Origin: CAYGZC01 sp964354225
GTDB lineage: Bacteria; Bacteroidota; Ignavibacteria; UBA10030; SZUA-254
Length of the DNA stretch: 33,436 nt
Reading direction: 5' to 3'
NCBI GenBank assembly: GCA_964354225.1
Contig: CAYGZC010000044.1
Span: forward strand, 1-33,436
Positions 17,352 to 25,615 of the stretch are shown one piece after another. Both the position numbers and the translations under genes were made by a program. The notes under the pieces are model-generated. The model ran no database searches, was not told the DNA's origin, and saw only the letters and a list, made by a program, of their open reading frames with translations. Every line of letters starts with the position of its first letter. Position 1 is the first letter of the stretch.

Positions 17352-17621
17352 AAAAAACCGCACGCAGCTTGTAAGTCCTGTGTATTTAAGAATCTCAGTC
17401 TATACACGGTGGGTACTCCCCGGAATGTTTCTTACTTCCACTGTCTGCAAAAACTCAAGATTTCACATCGAGTCGGCAAATCCCGCCGAAGCGAGTCGAG
17501 GCCTGTAATACGACATTCTCAAGTCGAGTTCCCTATTAAAGTTACTTGTCAGATTCTTTAATATGTTTGACTCGGCAGCCACAGGTAATTATTGCCCTGG
17601 CTTAAGCTAACGATGCGGTTT
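17352..17621 (-). ncRNA. Structured RNA between zapA and rny, possibly 6S RNA
   Basis: The 364-bp gap 17307-17670 has no gene. On the minus strand AACCGCA (17614-17620) pairs with TGCGGTT (17356-17362), extended inward by AGCTT/AAGCT, AAG/CTT and CC/GG, and the 3' arm runs into six T: a closed RNA with its own terminator. Inside are a perfect 8-bp hairpin (TATTAAAG 17556-17563 with CTTTAATA 17534-17541), a UUCG-capped hairpin CTCGC-TTCG-GCGGG, and GTGTAT/ATACAC (17380-17407) on the 3' side. A long closing stem around a large open centre is the 6S RNA plan, and as far as I recall 6S RNA lies near zapA in related groups. At about 270 nt it is longer than usual 6S, and a leader of rny is an alternative. 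Confidence 0.5.
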
Positions 17622-17670
17622 ATTCCTTAAAGAACTTCCTCATCGATCATTATGGAAAAGAACAGTAAGT

Positions 17671-17973
17671 CTAATTATCTATTTCAGATTTCAAGCTTTG
17701 ATCGAGGTAATCATTAATCTTACCCATTTCGTTTTCAATAAGAGTAAGAAGTGAACGATTTTTTTCTCTCTCTTTGAATAAATCTTCAGTGATGTTTAAT
17801 GCTGAAAGAACAGCCACGGTTAGAGGTGGCTGTTCTGGAATTTTCTCGTGAATAGTGTTGATCATTTGATCGACATAGCTTGCCACTTTCTTCGTCAGTT
17901 CTTCACTTTCGCCGCGAAGTGGATATTCTGAGCCAAATATTTTAACCTTGATGCTCTTACTTTCTGTTGCCAT
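17671..17973 (-). CDS. zapA: Cell division protein ZapA
   Basis: A 100-residue protein. It opens with IKVKIFGSEYPLRG, the typical ZapA start, followed by YVDQMINTI and a C-terminal coiled coil (NITEDLFKEREKNRSLL onward). ZapA binds FtsZ and bundles protofilaments at the division ring. It follows pheT and a small coiled-coil gene and precedes the structured RNA. Length and the N-terminal globular plus coiled-coil layout fit the family. Confidence 0.88.
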   Translation of the reverse strand: MATESKSIKVKIFGSEYPLRGESEELTKKVASYVDQMINTIHEKIPEQPPLTVAVLSALNITEDLFKEREKNRSLLTLIENEMGKINDYLDQSLKSEIDN

Positions 17974-18039
17974 AATGACCTATAAGGTTATTGTTTCTCA
18001 GTTCGATCCAAACATATTAATTAATAATAACAAAAATCT

Positions 18040-18384
18040 TTATAAATGGGAATTTATTTTAATTAATAAATCATGTATCCGGTTTCTTAAATTTTCTTTT
18101 TCCTCTGCACTTAACACATTCCCACTATTGGAATGTATTAAACGAGCGTGCTCCGCCTGAATTTGTTTTAACTGTTGGTTCTTCAACATAATTTCAGTTC
18201 GTAGTGATTCTAATTCTTTTCCGAGTTCAGCTTGCTTTTGCCTTGATAATTCCCGTTCTTGCCGATATCCAGAAAGAAGATCGGAAAAGGCATGAGCTCT
18301 ATCCCAAAAAATTTTCAGAGCATTTTCTATATTATTGATATCTTTAGCAACATCAATATCTAATTCATTTTGCCGATGATCCAA
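18040..18384 (-). CDS. Small coiled-coil protein between pheT and zapA (unknown, ZapB-like in shape)
   Basis: A 114-residue, highly charged protein predicted to be almost entirely helical coiled coil (ELSRQKQAELGKELESL and following heptads). It starts at a TTG, which is supported by a Shine-Dalgarno AGGAG 8 nt upstream that overlaps the TAG stop of pheT. There is no signal peptide or membrane segment. Its place next to zapA suggests a division-related partner, but I do not recognise the family and sequence likeness to ZapB was not tested. Confidence 0.75.
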   Translation of the reverse strand: MDHRQNELDIDVAKDINNIENALKIFWDRAHAFSDLLSGYRQERELSRQKQAELGKELESLRTEIMLKNQQLKQIQAEHARLIHSNSGNVLSAEEKENLRNRIHDLLIKINSHL

Positions 18385-18395
18385 GGTTTTATCTC

Positions 18396-20834
18396 CTATC
18401 TTCGGATTGTTGCATTCAGATTTTTTTCTACACGCTGTACAATACTCAACATGATTTGATCGATCTCATCTTGAGTCATTGTATGATCTTCAGCCATGAA
18501 CTCTAAAGCATATGCACAACTTTTTTTTCTAGCGCCGATCTGATCACCTTTATATATGTCAAACAGAAGTAGTTTATTTAATAAATTCTTACAAACGGTT
18601 CTGATTTCATCAGCTATTCTTTCCACTGGTATATCTTCATTAACGATTATTGCAATATCTCTTATCACCGAGGGATACTTGGGCAAATTTCTGAACTTTT
18701 TTTTCTTTTTCCGGATACTTTCGAGTTGTTCGATGTTTAATTCAAGAACATAAACTTCTTGATCTATGGAAAATATTGTTAATATTTCTCGTCGAACAAC
18801 ACCAATAGAACCGAGGTTTTCTCCATTGTTTTCAATACTTAGCCCGTACTCGGTTAAAGCATCGGTATTAGAATAAGGAATAAATTTAATATTGTCAAGC
18901 GAAATTTTATTAATAAAAGCAATAGCTTCTCCTTTTATATCAAAAATATCAAGATTTTGGGGTTTTTCATCCCATACTTGGGGACGCCTTAAACCGCAAA
19001 ACATAAAAATAATCTTATCTACCTCAAGAAAATCCTGAATAAATTTGCCCTTACCATCATGCTTATTATGAAAGTAAACCTTCCCGATTTCAAATAACCT
19101 TAGATCCTTAATTCCACGATCGATATTATGGTGAACGATATTTAATAAACTTGGAATTAAACTTGTCCGTAATGCCTCCATATCTTTGCTGATTGGATTT
19201 GCGATCTTAACAATCTTATCTGTAGCAATAATTGTAATCGAAAAATCCTGCATACTGTTTGTTATCACTTCCATAAATCCACTTCCAATCGCACATTGCC
19301 TTAATTCATCAAAGAAATCTGTTGTTGTTATATCCTTTGAAAAATTAACTGAACTCGTTGTTTTTACGTCAATATTATCATAGCCATATCCACGTGCTAC
19401 TTCTTCTATCAAATCAATTTCACGTTCAATATCGGGACGAAATGTCGGCACACGAAATCTCAAATTATTTCGATAGATCGGCTTATCAGAATCCCCAACA
19501 AGTTCAATTTGAAATTTCTTTAGAAGAAAGGAAATCTCCTTAGCTGATAATGTTAAACCGAGGATATCATTAGTTTTATCAACCCTAAGCTCAACTTCTT
19601 TTTCCAAGATTCTATTTGGATAGCAATCAATAACCCCCTTCAATACTTCACCTCCACAAATTTCCTGAATTAACTGCGAGGCACGATCTACCGCCCAACG
19701 AGTTATATTCGGATCCGCTCCTCGCTCAAAACGTTGTGAGGCATCAGTACTAAGGGAAAAATTCTTTGAGGTTTTCCTGATACTCTGTGGATTGAAGTAA
19801 GCACTTTCGATCAGAATTTTTGTGGTTGAATTTGAAATTTCGCTTTGTTCACCTCCCATGATCCCAGCAATAGCTAAGTGCTTTTTACGATCACAGATCA
19901 TAAGTGTATCTGCACACAATGTTCGGGTTTTATGGTCGAGTGTTGTGAACGATTCGCCACTCAGAGCAGACCTGACTACGATAGTATGATCTGAAATTTT
20001 ATCATAATCGAACGCATGAAGTGGATGACCGCATTCCATTAAAACATAATTAGTTACATCAACAATGTTATTTATCGGACGAATACCAATTGCATCAAGC
20101 CGTTTCTGAAGCCATTCCGGTGATGGACCAACCTTAATATCGAATATTACTCTGGCAGTATAACGAGGACAATTCATTGTATCCTCAATCTTTATTGCCG
20201 CAAAATCGTTGATGCTTCTTTTACATTCTTTCAGAAGAATTGACGGAACTTTGATCGCTTCATCAAGAAATGCTCCCACTTCCCGAGCAATCCCGATATG
20301 GCTCAACGCATCCGGTCGATTTGGAGTGATACCAATCTCAAACACAACATCATTAAGATTAAAATATTCAGACAGTGGTGTGCCCGGTTTCGCCTCAGGT
20401 TTCAAAACCATTATCCCCTCTTTGTCATCACCTAAATCGAGTTCATATTCAGAACAGATCATCCCATGAGATTCGACGCCACGAATTTTGACATCCGATA
20501 ATTTGAATGATTTTGCCTCAACATCATGTTGATTTCTTGGAATTTTGGCACCAACAAGACCAACCGACACTTTTTGGTTTGTACCAACATTAGGGGCACC
20601 ACAAACGATTTGTAAAATTTCACTCCCTACATCAACTCTACAGACAACTAATCTATCGGCTTTGGGATGTTTACCAACCTCCACCACATGACCAACGACA
20701 AAGCTATTGTATTTACCGCCAAGATGTTCAACACTCTCAACTTCAAAACCACTCATTGTTAATCGCTGAGAAAGTTCATCTGTGGATATTTGAACATCTA
20801 TGTATTGCTTAAGCCAATTGAGAGAAATACGCAT
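18396..20834 (-). CDS. pheT: Phenylalanine-tRNA ligase beta subunit
   Basis: An 812-residue beta chain, the normal length for the long bacterial form. Domains in order: a tRNA-binding EMAP-like domain (GHVVEVGKHPKADRLVVCRV, about residues 47-66), the B3/B4 editing region, B5 (VELRVDKTNDILGL onward), the catalytic-like core (ERGADPNITRW upstream and FLVEEVARGYGYDNI-like segment), and the C-terminal anticodon-binding FDX-ACB domain (FRNLPKYPSVIRDIAI). It pairs with PheS as an alpha2-beta2 enzyme charging tRNA-Phe. The gene starts 14 bp after pheS. Confidence 0.97.
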   Translation of the reverse strand: MRISLNWLKQYIDVQISTDELSQRLTMSGFEVESVEHLGGKYNSFVVGHVVEVGKHPKADRLVVCRVDVGSEILQIVCGAPNVGTNQKVSVGLVGAKIPRNQHDVEAKSFKLSDVKIRGVESHGMICSEYELDLGDDKEGIMVLKPEAKPGTPLSEYFNLNDVVFEIGITPNRPDALSHIGIAREVGAFLDEAIKVPSILLKECKRSINDFAAIKIEDTMNCPRYTARVIFDIKVGPSPEWLQKRLDAIGIRPINNIVDVTNYVLMECGHPLHAFDYDKISDHTIVVRSALSGESFTTLDHKTRTLCADTLMICDRKKHLAIAGIMGGEQSEISNSTTKILIESAYFNPQSIRKTSKNFSLSTDASQRFERGADPNITRWAVDRASQLIQEICGGEVLKGVIDCYPNRILEKEVELRVDKTNDILGLTLSAKEISFLLKKFQIELVGDSDKPIYRNNLRFRVPTFRPDIEREIDLIEEVARGYGYDNIDVKTTSSVNFSKDITTTDFFDELRQCAIGSGFMEVITNSMQDFSITIIATDKIVKIANPISKDMEALRTSLIPSLLNIVHHNIDRGIKDLRLFEIGKVYFHNKHDGKGKFIQDFLEVDKIIFMFCGLRRPQVWDEKPQNLDIFDIKGEAIAFINKISLDNIKFIPYSNTDALTEYGLSIENNGENLGSIGVVRREILTIFSIDQEVYVLELNIEQLESIRKKKKKFRNLPKYPSVIRDIAIIVNEDIPVERIADEIRTVCKNLLNKLLLFDIYKGDQIGARKKSCAYALEFMAEDHTMTQDEIDQIMLSIVQRVEKNLNATIRR

Positions 20835-20848
20835 AGATTAAATAATTG

Positions 20849-21859
20849 TTAAAATTGCCTTAGGAATCTTACATCGTTTTCAAATAAAATCCGGATATCA
20901 TCAATCCCGTATCGGAGTAAAGTGATACGCTCGATACCCATACCGAATGCATACCCAGTGTATTTTTCCGGATCATAACCAACATATTTATAAACATTCG
21001 GATCAACCATACCGCATCCAAGGATTTCCAACCAACCCGTTTGTTTACACATCCGGCAACCATTTCCATGGCATAAAAAACATGTAATATCCATTTCTGC
21101 ACTTGGCTCGGTAAATGGAAAGAAGCTTGGACGAAAACGATATTTGATTTCGTTGCCATAAAATTCTCTAGCAAAGGCAACAAGAGTTCCCTTCAATTCA
21201 CTAAACGTTACTCCAACATCAACATATAATCCTTCAACCTGATGAAAGAGACAATAACTACGCGCACTAACTGCCTCATTCCGGTAAACACGCCCAGGCA
21301 TTATTACCCTAACAGGCGGTGTCTGATTTTCCATTACTCTGATTTGAACAGGAGATGTGTGTGTTCTCAAAAGAACTTTATCTGTAATAAAGAAAGTATC
21401 CTGCATATCACGCGCTGGATGGTCGGGTGGAAAGTTTAATGCTTCGAAATTATGATAATCATCCTCAATTTCTGGACCAGTTGCGATACCAAAACCCATC
21501 CTGATAAATATCCGTTTTATTTCATCGAGTGTTTGTGTAAGAGGGTGCTGAGAACCAATCCAAGGTAACCTACCAGGAAGTGTAAGATCAATGAAGTCCT
21601 TTTTTTGTTTGACACCCAACTCGATAGCTTGTTTTTTTTCATCGAACAGCGATTGAACTTCATTCCGAAGCTCATTTAATAACTTTCCAATCTTGGGGCG
21701 TTCTTCTGCTGAGATTGTTCTAAGATCGTCAAATAATTCTGCCACCGCACCCTTACGCGCAAGATATTTAATGCGATAATTATCAAGCTGTTCTAGGTTT
21801 TGAATCGATTGAATCTCTGCTAATGCTGATTGTTTAATATTTTCAATCTTTTCTAACAT
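20849..21859 (-). CDS. pheS: Phenylalanine-tRNA ligase alpha subunit
   Basis: A 336-residue class II synthetase chain. An N-terminal coiled coil (about 1-85) is followed by HPLTQTLDEI, GPEIEDDYHNFEALNFPPDHPARDMQ-type motif 1 region, LLRTHTSPVQIR, motif 2 (RVYRNEAVSARSY) and motif 3 (GYAFGMGIERITLLRYGI). CFLCHGNGCRMC is a cysteine-rich insertion also seen in other bacterial PheS. It begins only 14 bp after the T-run of a large hairpin that separates it from rplT, which could regulate it. Confidence 0.97.
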   Translation of the reverse strand: MLEKIENIKQSALAEIQSIQNLEQLDNYRIKYLARKGAVAELFDDLRTISAEERPKIGKLLNELRNEVQSLFDEKKQAIELGVKQKKDFIDLTLPGRLPWIGSQHPLTQTLDEIKRIFIRMGFGIATGPEIEDDYHNFEALNFPPDHPARDMQDTFFITDKVLLRTHTSPVQIRVMENQTPPVRVIMPGRVYRNEAVSARSYCLFHQVEGLYVDVGVTFSELKGTLVAFAREFYGNEIKYRFRPSFFPFTEPSAEMDITCFLCHGNGCRMCKQTGWLEILGCGMVDPNVYKYVGYDPEKYTGYAFGMGIERITLLRYGIDDIRILFENDVRFLRQF

Positions 21860-21873
21860 GATTTTCTAATTAA

Positions 21874-21960
21874 GAAAAAAAATCTTCCACTCGAAAACAA
21901 TATTTTAGGGTAGAGGGATTTTATAATTAACCTCTACCCATTGTTTACGAAAAGAAGATT
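21874..21960 (-). terminator. Large terminator-like hairpin between rplT and pheS
   Basis: On the minus strand three nested stems form one arm: AATCTTC/GAAGATT (21954-21960 with 21881-21887), AAACAAT/ATTGTTT (21940-21946 with 21895-21901) and GGGTAGAGG/CCTCTACCC (21931-21939 with 21908-21916). A run of T at 21874-21880 follows. It starts just after the rplT stop and ends 14 nt before the pheS ATG. It can serve as the terminator of the ribosomal genes or as an attenuator of pheST, the place where E. coli has the pheM attenuator. No Phe-rich leader peptide is visible. Confidence 0.7.
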
Positions 21961-21962
21961 GT

Positions 21963-22310
21963 TTATGCGTTTGCAAATTTTACAACTTCAGCAAATGCGT
22001 CTGGATTCCGTGATGCTAAATCTGCTAACACTTTTCGATTGATGTCGATACCTTTTTTATTTAAGGCGGCAATCAACTTAGAATATGTGGTTCCCTGCAA
22101 TCGTGCTGCTGCGTTAATGCGCGATATCCAGAGAGCACGGAATTCTCGTTTCTTAAGTCGTCGGTCACGGTAAGCATGCTGACCAGCTTTATCGAGGTGA
22201 TGCTTTGCTACCGTAAGGACTTTACTTCTCGCACCCCAATAACCTTTCGCTCGCGCCAGTATGCGCTTGCGACGGCGATGGGAGGCAACTTTATTCTGCG
22301 AACGTGGCAT
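21963..22310 (-). CDS. rplT: 50S ribosomal protein L20
   Basis: A 115-residue basic protein starting MPRSQNKVASHRRRKRILA and including the conserved blocks GYWGARSKVLTVAKHH, AYRDRR and LWISRINAAAR. It binds 23S rRNA early in large-subunit assembly and in other bacteria represses its own operon. A Shine-Dalgarno AAGGAG lies about 12 nt upstream. It is in the usual infC-rpmI-rplT order. Confidence 0.98.
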   Translation of the reverse strand: MPRSQNKVASHRRRKRILARAKGYWGARSKVLTVAKHHLDKAGQHAYRDRRLKKREFRALWISRINAAARLQGTTYSKLIAALNKKGIDINRKVLADLASRNPDAFAEVVKFANA

Positions 22311-22389
22311 AGTTGCTCTTGGCTCCTTTCTTTATGTTAATGTGTCTTGTTTATTTAAAAATAAATTTTCTAAGAGGGCACCCCAATGA

Positions 22390-22581
22390 TCATTGAATGA
22401 GCATCTCAATTTTTTTCTGTTCCTGTTCGGAAATCAGTGTTGCTTTTCTCAGATGACGTTTCCTCTTACTTGATTTCGATGACAATATATGACTACGAAA
22501 TGCTTTGTGTCTTTTGAATTTTCCTGATGCTGTTTTCTTAAAGCGTTTTTTCGCACCAGAAGTTGATTTCATCTTAGGCAT
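22390..22581 (-). CDS. rpmI: 50S ribosomal protein L35
   Basis: A 63-residue, very basic protein with the family start MPKMKSTSGAKKRFK and the block HKAFRSHILSSKSSKRKR. Its ATG lies 13 bp inside the end of infC, with a Shine-Dalgarno AAGGA 5 nt upstream, so it is translationally coupled to infC. Confidence 0.97.
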   Translation of the reverse strand: MPKMKSTSGAKKRFKKTASGKFKRHKAFRSHILSSKSSKRKRHLRKATLISEQEQKKIEMLIQ

Positions 22582-23147
22582 AATATTCCTTTTTCATTTA
22601 TCTTCATTCTTTTTTTTTCCGCTTTCTTTTTTGGACCTTTCTCAGGTGCAAAAATCACTGCCATGTTTCGCCCTTCTAACTTCGCTTCCTGATCGATTTT
22701 CCCAACATCAATTAATTTTTCTGCAAGCCGACGCAGGATGTCTTCTCCTTGTTCCTTATATGTGATTTCTCTGCCCTTGAAAACAACAGTGGCTTTCACC
22801 TTATGTCCTTCTTCTAAAAATTTTCGTGCATGACGTGCTTTGAATTCAAAATCGTGCACATCAGTATTCGGGTGAAAACGAAGCTCCTTCAGCTGAGTAA
22901 CATGTTGATGCTTCCGTTGAAGCTTATCTCTTTTCGTTTGTTCATATTTAAATTTACCAAAGTCCATAATTTTGCATACGGGAGGAACTGCATTAGGAAC
23001 AATTTCAATCAAATCAAGTCCCCGCTGTCGGGCAAGTTTAAGGGCTTCGATGGGATGCATTATGCCGAGTTGACCTTTATCGTCAATCACTCGAATTTGC
23101 GATATCCGTATCTCTTCATTTACGCGAACATGGTCTTGTCCTTTTAT
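22569..23147 (-). CDS. infC: Translation initiation factor IF-3, with non-canonical AUA start
   Basis: IF-3 keeps ribosomal subunits apart and rejects non-canonical start codons. The C-terminal blocks are clear (VPPVCKIMDFGKFKYEQ, FHPNTDVHDF, GRE...EQG). A GTG start at 23090 would cut into the N-domain; the coding frame continues upstream through DHVRVNEEIRISQIRVID, which matches the family N-terminus. Between the in-frame TAA at 23166-23168 and that segment there is no ATG, GTG or TTG. The codon ATA at 23145-23147 has a perfect AGGAG 7 nt upstream, overlapping the thrS stop. With this start IF-3 is 192 residues. E. coli infC uses AUU for self-regulation; AUA would do the same. Confidence 0.9.
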   Translation of the reverse strand: MKGQDHVRVNEEIRISQIRVIDDKGQLGIMHPIEALKLARQRGLDLIEIVPNAVPPVCKIMDFGKFKYEQTKRDKLQRKHQHVTQLKELRFHPNTDVHDFEFKARHARKFLEEGHKVKATVVFKGREITYKEQGEDILRRLAEKLIDVGKIDQEAKLEGRNMAVIFAPEKGPKKKAEKKRMKINEKGILCLR

Positions 23148-23157
23148 GGTCGTTCTC

Positions 23158-25086
23158 CTATGATGTTAATGCTTTTTCTGAAATTTCTTTTACAATTTTT
23201 TGAATGAAGTCATTCAATGGATTGGCTCCGATATCACCTTTTTTATGCTGGCGAATAGATACAGTATGATTCGATTTTTCTTTCTCACCAATGACTAACA
23301 TATACGGCACTTTCTTTAATTCCCACTCCCGAATCTTAAAGCCAACTTTTTCATTACGAAAATCCAATTCAATTCTTACGTTTGCATTTTTCAACGCATG
23401 AAATACTTGTTGTGCATAGTCATTGAGCGCATCGGTGATTGGTAAAATAACCGCTTGAACAGGTGAAAGCCAGGTTGGGAAAGCACCTGCGAAATGCTCG
23501 GTGATGATACCAACAAAGCGCTCGAATGAACCGAATATTGCCCGGTGAATAGCAACGGGCCTCTGACGCGATCCATCTTCGGCGATGTACTCAAGCTCAA
23601 ATCTCTCAGGCAACATTACGAAATCGATTTGGATTGTTGCAATCTGCCATTCACGACCTATAGCGTCTTCAATTTGAACATCAATCTTCGGACCGTAGAA
23701 AGCACCATCTTTCGGTTTAAGATTATATGTTATGTTTTTGCTTTCAAGGGCTTTTTTCAAACTTTCTTCTGCCTGTTCCCATAATTTAATATCGCCCATC
23801 GCCTCATCTGGTCTTGTCGATAAGTTGTATATCGGTTTCAATCCAAATATTGAATAAAATCTGGTAACAAGATCAATGAGCGAATTTACTTCACTAAGAA
23901 TTTGATCAGTGCGGCAATAAATATGTGCATCATCCATCGTAATCTGCCGTACACGAAACATACCACCCAGTGCACCAGATATTTCATTTCGATGAAGTCT
24001 TCCTATCTCGGAATAACGCAATGGTAAATCTTTATAACTTCTGATTTTATTCCGATAAACATAAGTACTCTCAGGACAATTCATTGGTTTCAGCGCATAA
24101 GTTGTTTCATCGTTCTCCACCAAAAACATGTTCTCCCTGTAGTGTGCCCAGTGACCAGACTGTTCCCACAAATCTTTTTTAACAAGAATTGGTGTATTGA
24201 TTTCCTGGTATCCATTACGATCGAGTTCTTCGCGGAGGAATTTTTCAAGCTCACGAAAGATTATCATTCCTTTTGGTAACCAGAACGGTGCACCCGGCGC
24301 GATATTGTGAAAAACAAACAGCTCAAGCTCTTTACCAAGTTTCCTGTGATCACGACGCTTCGCTTCTTCTATTCGGAAGATGTATTCATCAAGTTCTTTT
24401 TGTGAGGGAAATGTTATACCGTAAATGCGTTGAAGCATTTTGTTTTTTTCACTTCCCCTCCAATAGGCACCGGCTGCGCTAAGTAATTTGATCGCCTTGA
24501 TCCGACCTGTTGAAGGTATATGTGGTCCCGAACATAGATCGGTAAAATTGCCGTGATGATAAAGTGTTATGGTTTTACCTTTTAGCTCGTCAAGCAATTC
24601 TAATTTATAAGAATCCTTCTTCTTTGTAAAAAAGGCAAAAGCTTCCTCCCAACTTTTTTCTTCGCGGATGAAAGGGACATCTCTTTTGGATAACTCGTTC
24701 ATTTTCTCTTCGATCTTTGCAAGGTCATCGGGAGATAGAGTATGTTCATTCATGTCGATATCGTAATAGAATCCCTGCTCTATTGCAGGCCCGATTCCAA
24801 ATTTTGTTCCGGTAAATAATGCTTCTATTGCTTCTGCCATCAAATGCGCTGAGCTATGCCAGTATGCTTTTTTACCACCGACATCTTGCCACTTCAAAAT
24901 CTTTATCAATGCATCATGCTCGATCCGACGTGAAAGATCCCGCACTTCACCATTAAATTCAATGCATAATGCTTCACGGGCAAGTCCGTTACTGATGCTC
25001 TTGGCAATTTCAATACCAGAGATACCAAGGTCAAACTGCTTCGTACTGCCGTCAGGGAACGAGATATTTATTTTCGGTGTCATCAT
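23158..25086 (-). CDS. thrS: Threonine-tRNA ligase
   Basis: A 642-residue class II synthetase of full length. An N-terminal TGS domain (about 1-62) is followed by the editing domain (HSSAHLMAEAI and the later THR-type region), then the catalytic core with motif 2 (GRLHRNEISGALGGMFRVRQITMDDAH), the zinc-site cysteine in MNCPES, and motif 3 (HRAIFGSFERFVGIITEHFAG). The anticodon-binding domain ends the protein. It is the first gene of the thrS-infC-rpmI-rplT-pheST block and lies 14 bp downstream of a terminator-like hairpin that follows the tRNA cluster. Confidence 0.98.
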   Translation of the reverse strand: MMTPKINISFPDGSTKQFDLGISGIEIAKSISNGLAREALCIEFNGEVRDLSRRIEHDALIKILKWQDVGGKKAYWHSSAHLMAEAIEALFTGTKFGIGPAIEQGFYYDIDMNEHTLSPDDLAKIEEKMNELSKRDVPFIREEKSWEEAFAFFTKKKDSYKLELLDELKGKTITLYHHGNFTDLCSGPHIPSTGRIKAIKLLSAAGAYWRGSEKNKMLQRIYGITFPSQKELDEYIFRIEEAKRRDHRKLGKELELFVFHNIAPGAPFWLPKGMIIFRELEKFLREELDRNGYQEINTPILVKKDLWEQSGHWAHYRENMFLVENDETTYALKPMNCPESTYVYRNKIRSYKDLPLRYSEIGRLHRNEISGALGGMFRVRQITMDDAHIYCRTDQILSEVNSLIDLVTRFYSIFGLKPIYNLSTRPDEAMGDIKLWEQAEESLKKALESKNITYNLKPKDGAFYGPKIDVQIEDAIGREWQIATIQIDFVMLPERFELEYIAEDGSRQRPVAIHRAIFGSFERFVGIITEHFAGAFPTWLSPVQAVILPITDALNDYAQQVFHALKNANVRIELDFRNEKVGFKIREWELKKVPYMLVIGEKEKSNHTVSIRQHKKGDIGANPLNDFIQKIVKEISEKALTS

Positions 25087-25099
25087 TTATTTGTTAATT

Positions 25100-25178
25100 A
25101 AAAATCGGAGCGAATCCAATTTCAGAAATACTCATTCAACTTTTTTGCTGAGATTAATATTTCTGAAATAATCGCCCC
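25100..25178 (-). terminator. Hairpin between the tRNA cluster and thrS (terminator or attenuator)
   Basis: On the minus strand GGGGCGA pairs with TCGCTCC, and a perfect 12-bp stem ATTTCAGAAATA/TATTTCTGAAAT (25158-25169 with 25119-25130) lies inside it; five T follow. The single odd pair in the outer stem is G-U on the minus-strand RNA but A-C on the plus-strand RNA, which favours minus transcription. It begins 9 nt after tRNA-Val and ends 14 nt before thrS. Confidence 0.65.
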
Positions 25179-25186
25179 ATATTTTG

Positions 25187-25260
<74 letters not shown>

Positions 25261-25276
25261 GTTGCACAACTGTGCG

Positions 25277-25362
25277 TGCCGGGGATCGGAATCGAACCGA
25301 CACTCTCCTTGCGAAGAACAGGATTTTAAGTCCTGTGCGTCTACCAGTTTCGCCACCCCGGC
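25277..25362 (-). tRNA. tRNA-Leu (anticodon TAA)
   Basis: An 86-nt class II tRNA with acceptor GCCGGGG/CCCCGGC, anticodon stem CAGGA/TCCTG around CTTAAAA (anticodon TAA), a long variable arm, T arm GGTTCGATTCC and discriminator A. CCA is not encoded. Confidence 0.95.
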
Positions 25363-25442
25363 AAATTGTTCGTAATTCGTTCATCGTGGTATGTCATTTG
25401 CTTACCCGACAACAAAGAACAAATGACGAATGACACTTTTTG

Positions 25443-25514
25443 AGGCGCCGAGCGGATTCGAACCGCTGCATAAAGGTTTTGCAGACCTCTCCCTTACCAC
25501 TTGGGTACGGCGCC
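25443..25514 (-). tRNA. tRNA-Cys (anticodon GCA)
   Basis: A 72-nt tRNA with acceptor GGCGCCG/CGGCGCC, discriminator U (T in DNA, typical of Cys) and anticodon loop CTGCAAA (anticodon GCA). The T arm has GGTTCGAATCC. CCA is not encoded. Confidence 0.94.
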
Positions 25515-25615
25515 AGAAAAATGAAAATTAAAAATGTTCCGAAGGAATGCCCTTGGTACAAAATTAAAAACTCTCGCTTCTATAGGGAATAATATTTTAC
25601 TCCTGGATTCATTCG

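Noticed and set aside
17380..17563. Eight-base complement between AAGAATCT and AGATTCTT inside the zapA-rny RNA, a possible pseudoknot
   Set aside because: An 8-base complement is expected by chance in an RNA of this size and it competes with the better local hairpin.
25087..25186. T-box riboswitch before thrS
   Set aside because: The hairpin is simple, without the T-box sequence or specifier loop, and T-boxes are not typical of this lineage.
25393..25427. GTCATTTG ... CAAATGAC inverted repeat between tRNA-Leu and tRNA-Cys
   Set aside because: Eight-base arms with a 19-nt loop and no T-run; it fits spacer noise in a tRNA operon and would interrupt it if a terminator.
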